Shown: positions 7,123 through 12,720 of the stretch, one piece after another
How positions within the stretch are numbered: the first letter of the stretch is position 1
Layout: every line of letters begins with the position of its first letter
Assembly (NCBI GenBank): GCA_003165615.1
Contig: PLWR01000125.1
Coordinates: forward strand, 1 to 15,176
DNA: 15,176 nucleotides
DNA from: Acidobacteriota bacterium
GTDB taxonomy: Bacteria > Acidobacteriota > Terriglobia > UBA7540
Direction: 5' to 3'
Made by a program: the position numbers and the translations under genes
Notes under the pieces: model-generated
The model's database searches: none
Told to the model about the DNA's origin: nothing
What the model saw: only the letters and a program-made list of their open reading frames with translations

Positions 7123-7329
7123 ATGGCCGGGACTTTCAAAATCATTGAGCTGGTGGGAACATCTCCGGTGAGCTTTGCGGAAGCCGTGCGCGCCGCTGTC
7201 GATGAGGCGGCAAAGACGGTGCGGAATATGGCGTGGTTCGAGGTCGTCGAGCAGCGCGGCCGCATCGACGAGGGCAAGGTGGCGGAATTTCAGGTAACCA
7301 TCAAGGTCGGATTCAAACTGGAAAGATAG
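7123..7329 (+). CDS. Dodecin family flavin-binding protein
   Basis: 68 aa, the normal length for bacterial dodecin. The sequence follows the family closely: FKIIELVGTSPVSFAEAV, then VRNMAWFEVVEQRG, then KVAEFQVTIKVGFKLE. Trp38 corresponds to the tryptophan that stacks on the flavin isoalloxazine ring and Gln57 to the conserved glutamine contacting it. Dodecins form hollow dodecamers that store or sequester riboflavin, FMN or FAD in the cytosol and so limit free-flavin photochemistry. The ATG at 7123 has AAGGAGA at good spacing. The following small gene begins 22 nt after the stop, so both are likely on one transcript. Confidence 0.93.
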   Translation: MAGTFKIIELVGTSPVSFAEAVRAAVDEAAKTVRNMAWFEVVEQRGRIDEGKVAEFQVTIKVGFKLER

Positions 7330-7351
7330 CCATCTACTCAAGGAGAGCGGA

Positions 7352-7573
7352 ATGACCTGTTGCGACCTTCTGGAGGACGCCATTGAGCGCGGGGCGTTTT
7401 ATTTTGGCGCCAAGCATCGCATTGACGACGGGCGCATCGTCAACGACTTGAACACGGAGTATTTTATCCGCGCCGCCGCGCCGCGGGGCTTCGATTATTG
7501 GGGGGTCAACTATTGCCCGTTTTGCGGCCGCGCTCTCTCGCTCGGTTTGTGGCAGGCGGAAAAGAAGAAGTAG
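7352..7573 (+). CDS. Small hypothetical protein with CPFCGR zinc motif
   Basis: 73 aa, family not recognised. Cys pairs occur at both ends: Cys3-Cys4 (MTCCDLLEDAIERG) and Cys55/Cys58 in NYCPFCGRAL, the second being a typical zinc-ribbon knuckle. The four Cys could form one tetrahedral zinc site. The middle has YFIRAAAPRGFDYWGVN. No signal peptide or membrane segment is present. The ATG has AAGGAGA at good spacing, and the gene is placed 22 nt behind dodecin, which suggests co-expression but not a specific function. Composition matches its neighbours, and the Shine-Dalgarno supports a real gene. Confidence 0.7.
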   Translation: MTCCDLLEDAIERGAFYFGAKHRIDDGRIVNDLNTEYFIRAAAPRGFDYWGVNYCPFCGRALSLGLWQAEKKK

Positions 7574-7595
7574 GAGCGGCGGGCGAATCGCTCCT
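7572..7595 (+). terminator. Weak hairpin at the end of the dodecin transcript
   Basis: AGGAGCG (7572-7578) pairs with CGCTCCT (7589-7595) around a 10-base loop immediately after the stop codon. No clear T-run follows (CCGATCTTTAG), so termination here is uncertain. It lies between convergent genes. Confidence 0.25.
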
Positions 7596-7627
7596 CCGAT
7601 CTTTAGCGGCTCTCCCTGGCTTCCACT

Positions 7628-8284
7628 CTATTCAAACGAAATCAGTTTCAATTGGGAAAGTGGAACAGATAAGTCGAAGACCTGTGGACTGGCCGGGTCA
7701 TATTTATCGGTAATGCCCAGAACGCGGACTTCCGCGGGCTGAGTGGTGGGCATGATGAATTTCCCCGTGGCGGTCTTGCCCTCGCGTGAGGTGACGCTGA
7801 GCCGGTCTCCCTGGATCTCCACGCGATCGATCTTGCTGAATTCGAATTCATCGGGCCTCCCATTATCGAGTTGCAGGGGGAAGCTGGTGACGGGGGCGAC
7901 CGATTCGAGCAGCGATCCACGGCCTCCCGGCGGATAAAAGTCAAGGTAGAAATCATAGACGTGAGTAATCTTGCCGGCCGCATCCGTGATGGCCGCCTTG
8001 TACCCGAAGCGCTTCCAGACCATCAGAATTTGCGCGCGCCCGCTGGCATTGCTCAACTGCACGCGAAAGGGCAGGCTGCCCCGGTTCAGCCGCACCACCG
8101 TGACGCGGCGCTCTTTGAGGTCGAAGTGCTTGTACACGACAAAAGCCGAGTCTTGCTGAACGACAATGGCGTCACGTTGCAGGACGATTTCGTTGCCCTG
8201 CGAATTGGTCTGGAAGACGGTGTCGCCAAGGAGCGGCGGCGCCAGAACCCCCAAGCATGAGCAAATCAGCAAGAGTGCTTTCAT
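7628..8284 (-). CDS. Exported hypothetical protein
   Basis: 218 aa from the ATG at 8284. This start is chosen because it begins a signal peptide (MKALLLICSCLGVLAPPLLG, cleavage likely before DTVF) and has AGGA seven bases upstream; the frame is open further upstream but that part would run into the terminator and the next gene. The mature protein is beta-rich, with alternating segments such as DSAFVVYKHFDLKERRVTVVRL, AQILMVWKRFGYK and GDRLSVTSREGKTATG, ending FDLSVPLSQLKLISFE. The charged and hydrophobic alternation suggests a periplasmic beta-sandwich. I do not recognise the family. It follows the secreted TPR gene on the same strand but is separated by an intrinsic terminator, so it probably needs its own promoter or readthrough. 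Confidence 0.7.
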   Translation of the reverse strand: MKALLLICSCLGVLAPPLLGDTVFQTNSQGNEIVLQRDAIVVQQDSAFVVYKHFDLKERRVTVVRLNRGSLPFRVQLSNASGRAQILMVWKRFGYKAAITDAAGKITHVYDFYLDFYPPGGRGSLLESVAPVTSFPLQLDNGRPDEFEFSKIDRVEIQGDRLSVTSREGKTATGKFIMPTTQPAEVRVLGITDKYDPASPQVFDLSVPLSQLKLISFE

Positions 8285-8302
8285 CCAAAATCCTATCAAG
8301 GG

Positions 8303-8341
8303 AAAAGCCCCGCAGCGGGGTTGCGGAAAGAGCTGCGGGGC
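8303..8341 (-). terminator. Intrinsic terminator after the secreted TPR gene
   Basis: On the - strand a perfect 10-bp stem GCCCCGCAGC (8341-8332) / GCTGCGGGGC (8316-8307) with a 15-base loop is followed at once by TTTT (8306-8303). It lies 20 bases downstream of the TPR stop codon at 8361. A second, smaller CCCCG-CTG-CGGGG stem can form inside the same sequence and also ends at the T-run. Confidence 0.75.
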
Positions 8342-8360
8342 CTGCGGTTGTGAAAAAGAG

Positions 8361-9443
8361 CTATTTCTTCTTCTGGGCTTTGAACTCCAAGCTGGTCTTG
8401 CCCTGGAGTGAGTCAATGCTGGCTTGCGCCTCGGCAGCATGGTTTCCGGTGGGCGCGAGCTTCAGGTACGTCTGAAAGGCTTCAATCGTGCCGGGCGCCG
8501 GCGCCACCGTGCCATCGGCTTTATAATTTGCCTTACCGATTAGACACATGCCGTACAAGTACCAGGCGTTGGCGTTCGCGGGGTCAGCATCGGTAGCCTT
8601 TTTGAGCGCGGTCGCAGCGTCGTCCATCTGCCCCTTGTTGTACATTGTGGTGCCCAAGTTCTGGTAGTACTTCGAGGCATGATTGGGGTCCAAATCCGCC
8701 GCCTTCTTGAACTCCGCCATGGCATCTTCCGATTTACCCATTTCGGCATAAAGTTGGCCCAGATTGTTGTGCAAGCTCGGATCGTCGGGAGCAATGACCA
8801 GGACTTTGTTGTAATAGTCCAGGGATTTACCATAATCCTGCTTCCGCGTGTCGGGATTGGTTTCAACGCTGGCGGCCATAGACCACGTTTGAGCCAATTG
8901 GCTTAAGACGATCGGAAGATTCCTGTCCTTGGCGAGAGGCAAGGCCTTCTCGAACGTCGCCGCCGCGTCCGTATACTTTTGCTGGGAGTAAAGCTCGCGT
9001 CCCTGGTCGAAGACCTGTTTCAAACTCGCGCTTTGCTTCTGTGCTTCCACGGCCTTCTGGTACTCCGGATTGGTCTCCGCCGCTTTCTCGGCTTCCTTCT
9101 GGGCCGCCGCAATGTCAAAGTTGCATTCCGTGGGGTCGCCCAACCCAACGTGTTTCTCTTCGTAATGTATAGGCTTGCCGTCAGGGCCCATGATCGTGAC
9201 CTTGTAAACCCCGGGGGCCAAACCAATATAGGTATACTCCCCTTTCTTGTTGGTCTTGACGTGTCCACTCCACTTCATTTCGGTGCGCTCAATTAAGATC
9301 GTGTAACCTACCAGCGGTGCGCCTCCCGAACCCGTACACTTTCCCGTCATGCCCCCGGTTTGTGCGAAAACCGGAAGGCTGGTTAAAACCGATGCAAAGA
9401 CGATCGCAACCCCCATCACTTTCAACGTCCATGGTCTAGACAT
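8361..9443 (-). CDS. Exported protein with carboxypeptidase-regulatory-like domain and TPR repeats
   Basis: 360 aa. Residues 1-27 are a signal peptide (VMGVAIVFASVLTSLPVFA, cleavage before QTGG). Residues 30-110 form a Cna-B/carboxypeptidase-regulatory-like beta sandwich: TGKCTGSGGAPLVGYTILIE, KTNKKGEYTYIGLAPGVYKV. A helical Ala/Glu-rich spacer follows (110-140). Residues 142-345 hold about five TPR units, clearest at SLHNNLGQLYAEMGKSEDAM, YYQNLGTTMYNKGQMDDAA and ANAWYLYGMCLIGKANYKAD. The protein should be periplasmic or surface-associated and act in protein binding; the specific partner is unknown. The ATG at 9443 has a perfect GAAGGAGG. It has its own promoter at the end of queC and a terminator downstream, so it is a single-gene unit. 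The tail ends in KAQKKK. Confidence 0.85.
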   Translation of the reverse strand: MSRPWTLKVMGVAIVFASVLTSLPVFAQTGGMTGKCTGSGGAPLVGYTILIERTEMKWSGHVKTNKKGEYTYIGLAPGVYKVTIMGPDGKPIHYEEKHVGLGDPTECNFDIAAAQKEAEKAAETNPEYQKAVEAQKQSASLKQVFDQGRELYSQQKYTDAAATFEKALPLAKDRNLPIVLSQLAQTWSMAASVETNPDTRKQDYGKSLDYYNKVLVIAPDDPSLHNNLGQLYAEMGKSEDAMAEFKKAADLDPNHASKYYQNLGTTMYNKGQMDDAATALKKATDADPANANAWYLYGMCLIGKANYKADGTVAPAPGTIEAFQTYLKLAPTGNHAAEAQASIDSLQGKTSLEFKAQKKK

Positions 9444-9476
9444 TATTGCCTCCTTCAGTTATCTCGTGCGGCCAAC

Positions 9477-9505
9477 ATTCTAACTGTTTGAGACCTGTGA
9501 CTCAA
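9477..9505 (-). promoter_or_regulatory. Putative promoter of the secreted TPR gene with overlapping dyad
   Basis: On the - strand TTGAGT (9505-9500) and TAGAAT (9482-9477) are separated by exactly 17 bases, about 35 bases before the ATG. The -35 overlaps the queC stop codon. A dyad ACCTGT-GACTCA-ACAGGT (9493-9510) covers the -35 and could be an operator or merely the end of the queC message. Confidence 0.5.
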
Positions 9506-10260
9506 CAGGTTCGCATTTTTTTTAGTGGCCTCGGGCTTCCTGTCTTCCGCGTATAGTTGGGACGCTGGAAGTAGGGGATGGGATCCTCCAAGCCGGCCTC
9601 CGCGAATGCCCGTAGTCGCAAGGCGCAACTGTCGCAGACCCCGCAGGCCACATCCTGCCCCTGGTAGCATGACCAGGTGAGCTCGAAGGGCGCGCCCAGT
9701 TCACGCCCGCGGCGAACAATGTCACTCTTCCGTAAACGAATGACCGGTGTCACGATTTCCAACTGTGTTTCGGGTTTGGTTCCCGCCGTGATGAGGCGAT
9801 TGAACGCGGCATAATATTCCGGACGGCAATCGGGATAACCGGAACTGTCTTCTGCCACGGCCCCCACGAAAATCTTGCGCGCCCCCAAAACCTCGCCCCA
9901 GGATACCGCAATGGAAATGAAATGGGCATTGCGAAACGGAACATAGCTTGAAGGGATATCCTGCCGCTCCAGATTGGCGGGCTCGACTGCTATTCGGGCG
10001 TCGGTCAAGCTCGATCCGCCGATTTGTTTGAGGTGATCCAGCCGGCATACCAGGCGCTGCTCGGCTTCGTAGAAATCCGCCAGGGCATTGAAAGCACGGA
10101 GCTCGCGCGCCTCCGTCCGCTGGCCGTATCCCACGTGCAGCATGGCCAGACGATAATCAACATTCGCAATTGCGGTGGTCACGCAACTGTCCATTCCGCC
10201 GCTGGCAAGGACGATGGCTAAAGGCCTGTCCGTAGTCCGGGGTCCGTGGTCCGTGGTCAA
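9502..10260 (-). CDS. queC: 7-cyano-7-deazaguanine (preQ0) synthase QueC
   Basis: 252 aa. QueC converts 7-carboxy-7-deazaguanine to preQ0 using ATP and ammonia, in the cytosol, after QueE. The N-type ATP pyrophosphatase loop SGGMDS is at residues 20-25, [18 protein letters not shown] (133-150) is family-typical, and the zinc site is Cys198, Cys206, Cys209 and Cys212 ([15 protein letters not shown]). The only usable start is TTG at 10260; the frame has a stop two codons upstream. Residues 1-11 ([11 protein letters not shown]) are encoded by a heptad-repeat array, so this N-terminus is not ancestral QueC sequence. The start overlaps the stop of the preceding gene by 4 nt, suggesting translational coupling. 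The C-terminus has an unusual basic tail ([15 protein letters not shown]) spanning a run of eight A. Confidence 0.95.
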   Translation of the reverse strand: MTTDHGPRTTDRPLAIVLASGGMDSCVTTAIANVDYRLAMLHVGYGQRTEARELRAFNALADFYEAEQRLVCRLDHLKQIGGSSLTDARIAVEPANLERQDIPSSYVPFRNAHFISIAVSWGEVLGARKIFVGAVAEDSSGYPDCRPEYYAAFNRLITAGTKPETQLEIVTPVIRLRKSDIVRRGRELGAPFELTWSCYQGQDVACGVCDSCALRLRAFAEAGLEDPIPYFQRPNYTRKTGSPRPLKKMRTC

Positions 10261-10262
10261 TT
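10228..10262. repeat. Heptad-repeat array at the queC start
   Basis: On the + strand the units are GTCCGTA, GTCCGGG, GTCCGTG, GTCCGTG and a decayed GTCAATT. The array is transcribed as the first 11 codons of queC and contains its TTG start. It is the most regular array of the window. Confidence 0.8.
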
Positions 10263-10811
10263 GCTAACCATCCCTCCTGCAGAACCAGGTGGTTCAGGTG
10301 GTCCTGTCCAGCCCACTCCTCCTGTTGGACTCGGAGTACCGGTTGGCCCTGTGGGTCCATGCGTTCCGGCGCCTGCGAACCATGCTGCTCGATCAGGAGG
10401 TAGGTGCTTGAGAAAACAGTTGAATACCTGCTCAAGATTGGCCTGGAGGTCTGCGAATTGCCATTTCATGTCCAAGGCGAGTCTCATATAAGTAAGGTGG
10501 TGGCCTAAATTATTCACGCGCAGTTCTGCATCCTTCAAGAGATGAGTCCTGTCGTGACGACTGCTCCTCCGTTCGGCCACGTCACTTACGTAGTGCTCCG
10601 CAAGTATGAGACCCTTTTTCATCCCTGGTAGGTAAAAGAATTCAATCAGGTTTCGAACATGGAGAAGAAAACTTTCCAGGTACGCGTTCCATGTGGCCTG
10701 ATCCGTTTCCCCGCGACCTTTCGAGAGAAACGATGTCGTTCTTGCCAGCATATCAAGCTCATATTTAACATGTTTGGAGGCATCTTGGAGTTCCTGCTCT
10801 GCCCTTCCCAT
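10257..10811 (-). CDS. Hypothetical helical protein with collagen-like C-terminal tail
   Basis: 184 aa from the ATG at 10811, chosen because GAGAGG lies at good spacing just upstream; a longer frame to a GTG at 10868 would be read from heptad repeats. Residues 1-140 are predicted helical ([53 protein letters not shown]). The last block contains Arg98 and His104 spaced as in the R-x(4-6)-H motif of HEPN ribonucleases; HEPN membership is only a guess. Residues 149-180 have Gly at nearly every third position ([12 protein letters not shown], then [13 protein letters not shown]), a collagen-like Gly-X-Y stretch rich in Pro and Thr. There is no signal peptide. Its stop overlaps the queC start by 4 nt, and queE ends 63 bp upstream, so it sits inside the queuosine genes without an obvious biosynthetic role. 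Confidence 0.65.
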   Translation of the reverse strand: MGRAEQELQDASKHVKYELDMLARTTSFLSKGRGETDQATWNAYLESFLLHVRNLIEFFYLPGMKKGLILAEHYVSDVAERRSSRHDRTHLLKDAELRVNNLGHHLTYMRLALDMKWQFADLQANLEQVFNCFLKHLPPDRAAWFAGAGTHGPTGPTGTPSPTGGVGWTGPPEPPGSAGGMVSN

Positions 10812-10842
10812 GGGCCACCTCTCAATTAGCACTATTCGATTT

Positions 10843-10877
10843 GCCTGCTGCCTACTGCTTACTGCCACTTCCTACTA
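10843..10877. repeat. Heptad-repeat array at the queE stop codon
   Basis: Five consecutive 7-bp steps on the + strand: GCCTGCT, GCCTACT, GCTTACT, GCCACTT, CCTACTA. The last unit contains the queE stop codon (TAG on the - strand), so the array begins exactly where coding ends. It occupies much of the spacer before the collagen-tailed gene. Confidence 0.7.
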
Positions 10878-11513
10878 TACTCCGTGCGCGTCGGGGTCCC
10901 AGATGAACTTGTGAATCTGCAGGCCCAGGCGGACGTCCAACCCGTCGAGCAGAATCCACTCCACGAGTTGGCGCGGGTGCAATTGCCCGAAGACGGGCGC
11001 GAAAATGATCTCGTCAACCCGCCCCCGCAGATCATTCTGGAGCATGAAATCGCGCGCATAGCGATAGTCATTCTCGTTGACAATCACGAATTTGATCTGA
11101 TCTTTCTTCTCCAGGACACCCAGGTTATCAGCACAAAAGGTCCCGCCCTCACCACTGCCGGGACATTTAACATCGAGCACTTTGATGACCGCCCGCGGTA
11201 GGCGGCCGATGTATCGCTCCCCGCTGGTTTCCACCAATACCTGAAACCCCGCACTTAACAGTCGCTCTGATAGGGGATAGATATCGTCTTGAAGAAGGGG
11301 CTCACCGCCGGTAAGCTCCACAAGTTTGCCACCCAGTTGGCGCACTTTCGTCAGGACGTCCTCCACCGTCATCTTTTGACCGCGATGAAACGCGTAAGCC
11401 GTGTCACACCAATGGCACCGCAAGTTGCAGCCGGTCAGGCGGACGAAAATGCAGGGCAATCCCGCGAACGTGGACTCGCCTTGAATCGACTTGAAGATTT
11501 CCGTTATGACCAT
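10875..11513 (-). CDS. queE: 7-carboxy-7-deazaguanine synthase QueE (radical SAM)
   Basis: 212 aa, ATG start at 11513. QueE rearranges 6-carboxy-5,6,7,8-tetrahydropterin (the QueD product) to 7-carboxy-7-deazaguanine by radical SAM chemistry. The [4Fe-4S] motif is Cys29-x3-Cys33-x2-Cys36 (CNLRCHWCDTAYAF), the N-terminus ITEIFKSIQGEST is family-typical, and the SAM-binding GGEP is at 69-72 (ELTGGEPLLQ). The later FVIVNENDYRYARDF and IIFAPVFGQLHP segments also fit the family. No clear Shine-Dalgarno is visible. It is divergent from the small zinc-finger gene across a 307-bp spacer and is followed by the collagen-tailed gene and queC on the same strand. Confidence 0.95.
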   Translation of the reverse strand: MVITEIFKSIQGESTFAGLPCIFVRLTGCNLRCHWCDTAYAFHRGQKMTVEDVLTKVRQLGGKLVELTGGEPLLQDDIYPLSERLLSAGFQVLVETSGERYIGRLPRAVIKVLDVKCPGSGEGGTFCADNLGVLEKKDQIKFVIVNENDYRYARDFMLQNDLRGRVDEIIFAPVFGQLHPRQLVEWILLDGLDVRLGLQIHKFIWDPDAHGV

Positions 11514-11820
11514 TCGATTGAGGGATCCGTTGACGCCCCCACGATTCCCCTCAACATTTTACCCCATTTTTTGGGGACATGTGGACAACGGGTTGTGAGG
11601 AACTGCGTCGCAAAAGGGGAATTCGTGTTCCGAAATGGGCTAATTCACGTGCAAAAAGTCACTGCCGCACGCCAATCCTTGATATTCGTCAATTTCTTAT
11701 AGTATCGCTAATGAAATGAATCTAAGGTAGTTTGTCGATCAGCCGATAGTAAGTGTACAAGGGGAACAAATGATGGCCCCCAGCTTGCATCCGATATAAG
11801 CGGAAGCGAGGGAGCAATTT
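11514..11820. other. Divergent spacer between queE and the zinc-finger gene
   Basis: About 300 bases without a credible gene. A short stem CCCCA-TTTTT-TGGGG lies at 11562-11576, about 50 bases upstream of queE. The area is AT-richer than the genes on either side (11640-11720). I looked for a preQ1 riboswitch upstream of queE and saw neither the type I C-rich loop/A-rich tail pattern nor anything similar. Confidence 0.5.
11679..11705 (+). promoter_or_regulatory. Possible promoter of the small zinc-finger gene
   Basis: TTGATA (11679-11684) and TAGTAT (11700-11705) are separated by 15 bases in an AT-rich patch on the + strand. The implied leader would be about 110 nt. Both boxes deviate from consensus, so this is tentative. 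Confidence 0.25.
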
Positions 11821-12066
11821 ATGCTAAGCCACGAAGAACTCGAAAAGATCCGGGAAGAACGTGAAGTTATGGAAACTTGGCGAAGTTACTCCCGGCGCTT
11901 TGTTGCGGACATGCTGGAAGCTTGCGCCATCTGTGGGACTGTCCGCGAAAAGGCTCAGTTGTCCCGCTGCCGCTGGTGCGAGGACACCTACATCTGCAAG
12001 GAAGGTGTCTGCGCCCAACAGCATCAGGCGGAATTGCACCCCGCCGTGGCTTTCTGGACCTGGTAG
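11821..12066 (+). CDS. Small cross-brace zinc-finger protein (MYND-like pattern)
   Basis: 81 aa. A charged N-terminal helix (MLSHEELEKIREEREVMETW) is followed by eight potential zinc ligands: Cys35, Cys38, Cys50, Cys53, Cys59, Cys64, His68 and His73. The spacing C-x2-C-x11-C-x2-C-x5-C-x4-C-x3-H-x4-H is that of a two-zinc cross-brace finger and resembles the MYND layout, including an aromatic before the fifth Cys (TYIC) and Gln-rich residues before the His pair. B-box or UBP-type fingers are alternatives. Such modules usually bind proteins rather than DNA. The ATG has GGGAG at good spacing. The gene is divergent from queE and convergent with queD. Its product is cytosolic; I do not recognise a named family. 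Confidence 0.75.
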   Translation: MLSHEELEKIREEREVMETWRSYSRRFVADMLEACAICGTVREKAQLSRCRWCEDTYICKEGVCAQQHQAELHPAVAFWTW

Positions 12067-12080
12067 CGAGGAAGAAGCGA

Positions 12081-12197
12081 GAAGTCAGAAGCTGGAAGTT
12101 AGAAGATGCCGTGCAATCAGTGAAGCGCGACCCCGATTCCTGGCTCCTGACTCCTGCCTTCTAACTCCTAACTTCTAGCTTCTGCATTCCCACTTCT
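12081..12197. repeat. Heptad-repeat element between zinc-finger gene and queD
   Basis: Left side: GAAGTCA, GAAGCTG, GAAGTTA, GAAGATG. Right side (12142-12197): eight consecutive heptads, GGCTCCT, GACTCCT, GCCTTCT, AACTCCT, AACTTCT, AGCTTCT, GCATTCC, CACTTCT, the last touching the queD stop codon. The sides are inverted: 12086-12105 pairs with 12165-12184 at 18 of 20 positions. Lying between convergent genes, the stem could end transcription in both directions. Confidence 0.8.
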
Positions 12198-12568
12198 TAT
12201 TTCGGACGGTAGGTGGCGGAGGTGGTATCTGTCTCCCAAATCGTTACGGCCTGAACTTGCAGGCCCCGATTGCGGACATGCGGTTCCAGCTCATCATAAA
12301 AATACTTGGAGATGTTTTCCGCCGAAGGATTCAGCTTATCGAAAGGCGCGACATCATTCAGGAAGCGGTGGTCCAGGCGCTCCACCAGGTCTTTAATAGT
12401 CTTCTTCACTTCCACGAAATCCATTAACAATCCTGCCGAATCAAGCTGCTCGCCGCCCACGACCAATTGGACTTTATAATTGTGCCCGTGAACGTTTTCA
12501 CACTTACCCTTATATCCGCGCAGGGCATGCCCTGCCGCGAACGTATACTCTACGGAAACTTCAAACAT
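12197..12568 (-). CDS. queD: 6-carboxy-5,6,7,8-tetrahydropterin synthase QueD
   Basis: 123 aa, the usual length. QueD converts 7,8-dihydroneopterin triphosphate to 6-carboxytetrahydropterin, the first committed step of preQ0 synthesis. The zinc ligands are His14 (FAAGHALRG), His27 and His29 (NVHGHNYK). Cys23 in KCENVHGH is the catalytic cysteine, Asp66/His67 (RLDHRFLND) belong to the proton relay, and Glu112 (WETDTTSATY) anchors the pterin. The ATG at 12568 has GAGG five bases upstream. It is flanked on both sides by heptad-repeat elements and is separated from queE by the divergent zinc-finger gene, so it must be transcribed separately from queE and queC. Confidence 0.95.
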   Translation of the reverse strand: MFEVSVEYTFAAGHALRGYKGKCENVHGHNYKVQLVVGGEQLDSAGLLMDFVEVKKTIKDLVERLDHRFLNDVAPFDKLNPSAENISKYFYDELEPHVRNRGLQVQAVTIWETDTTSATYRPK

Positions 12569-12583
12569 GTAAACCTCGAAAGA

Positions 12584-12712
12584 GAGTTAGGTGTCAGGTA
12601 TCAGGGGCCAGAGGACCGCAGTTAGTAGCTAGACCTTACATGAAGTGGTGCGACCAGTGAGAAGGGATCTCGATTCACTTATCCTAACTCCCAACTCCTG
12701 ACACCTGACACC
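12584..12712. repeat. Heptad-repeat element between dinG-like gene and queD
   Basis: Left side: GAGTTAG, GTGTCAG, GTATCAG, GGGCCAG, AGGACCG, CAGTTAG, TAGCTAG (12584-12632). Right side: TAACTCC, CAACTCC, TGACACC, TGACACC (12685-12712). The sides are inverted: 12590-12607 pairs with 12695-12712 at 16 of 18 positions. It fills the spacer between two - strand genes and would form a large stem-loop in a read-through transcript. Confidence 0.8.
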
Positions 12713-12720
12713 CAGATTTA

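Noticed and set aside
9517..9530. Programmed frameshift at the run of eight A near the end of queC
   Set aside because: It lies after the conserved QueC domain, and neither alternative frame adds a recognisable extension; it more likely just encodes a Lys-containing tail.
10812..10868. Upstream extension of the collagen-tailed gene to a GTG
   Set aside because: The added residues are read from the heptad array, whereas the ATG at 10811 has a good Shine-Dalgarno.
11514..11700. preQ1 riboswitch upstream of queE
   Set aside because: No matching pseudoknot pattern or A-rich tail was seen; only a simple 5-bp stem.
12081..12197. Possible CRISPR array
   Set aside because: Units are 7 bp with no unique spacers of constant length and no cas genes; this is a tandem heptamer array.
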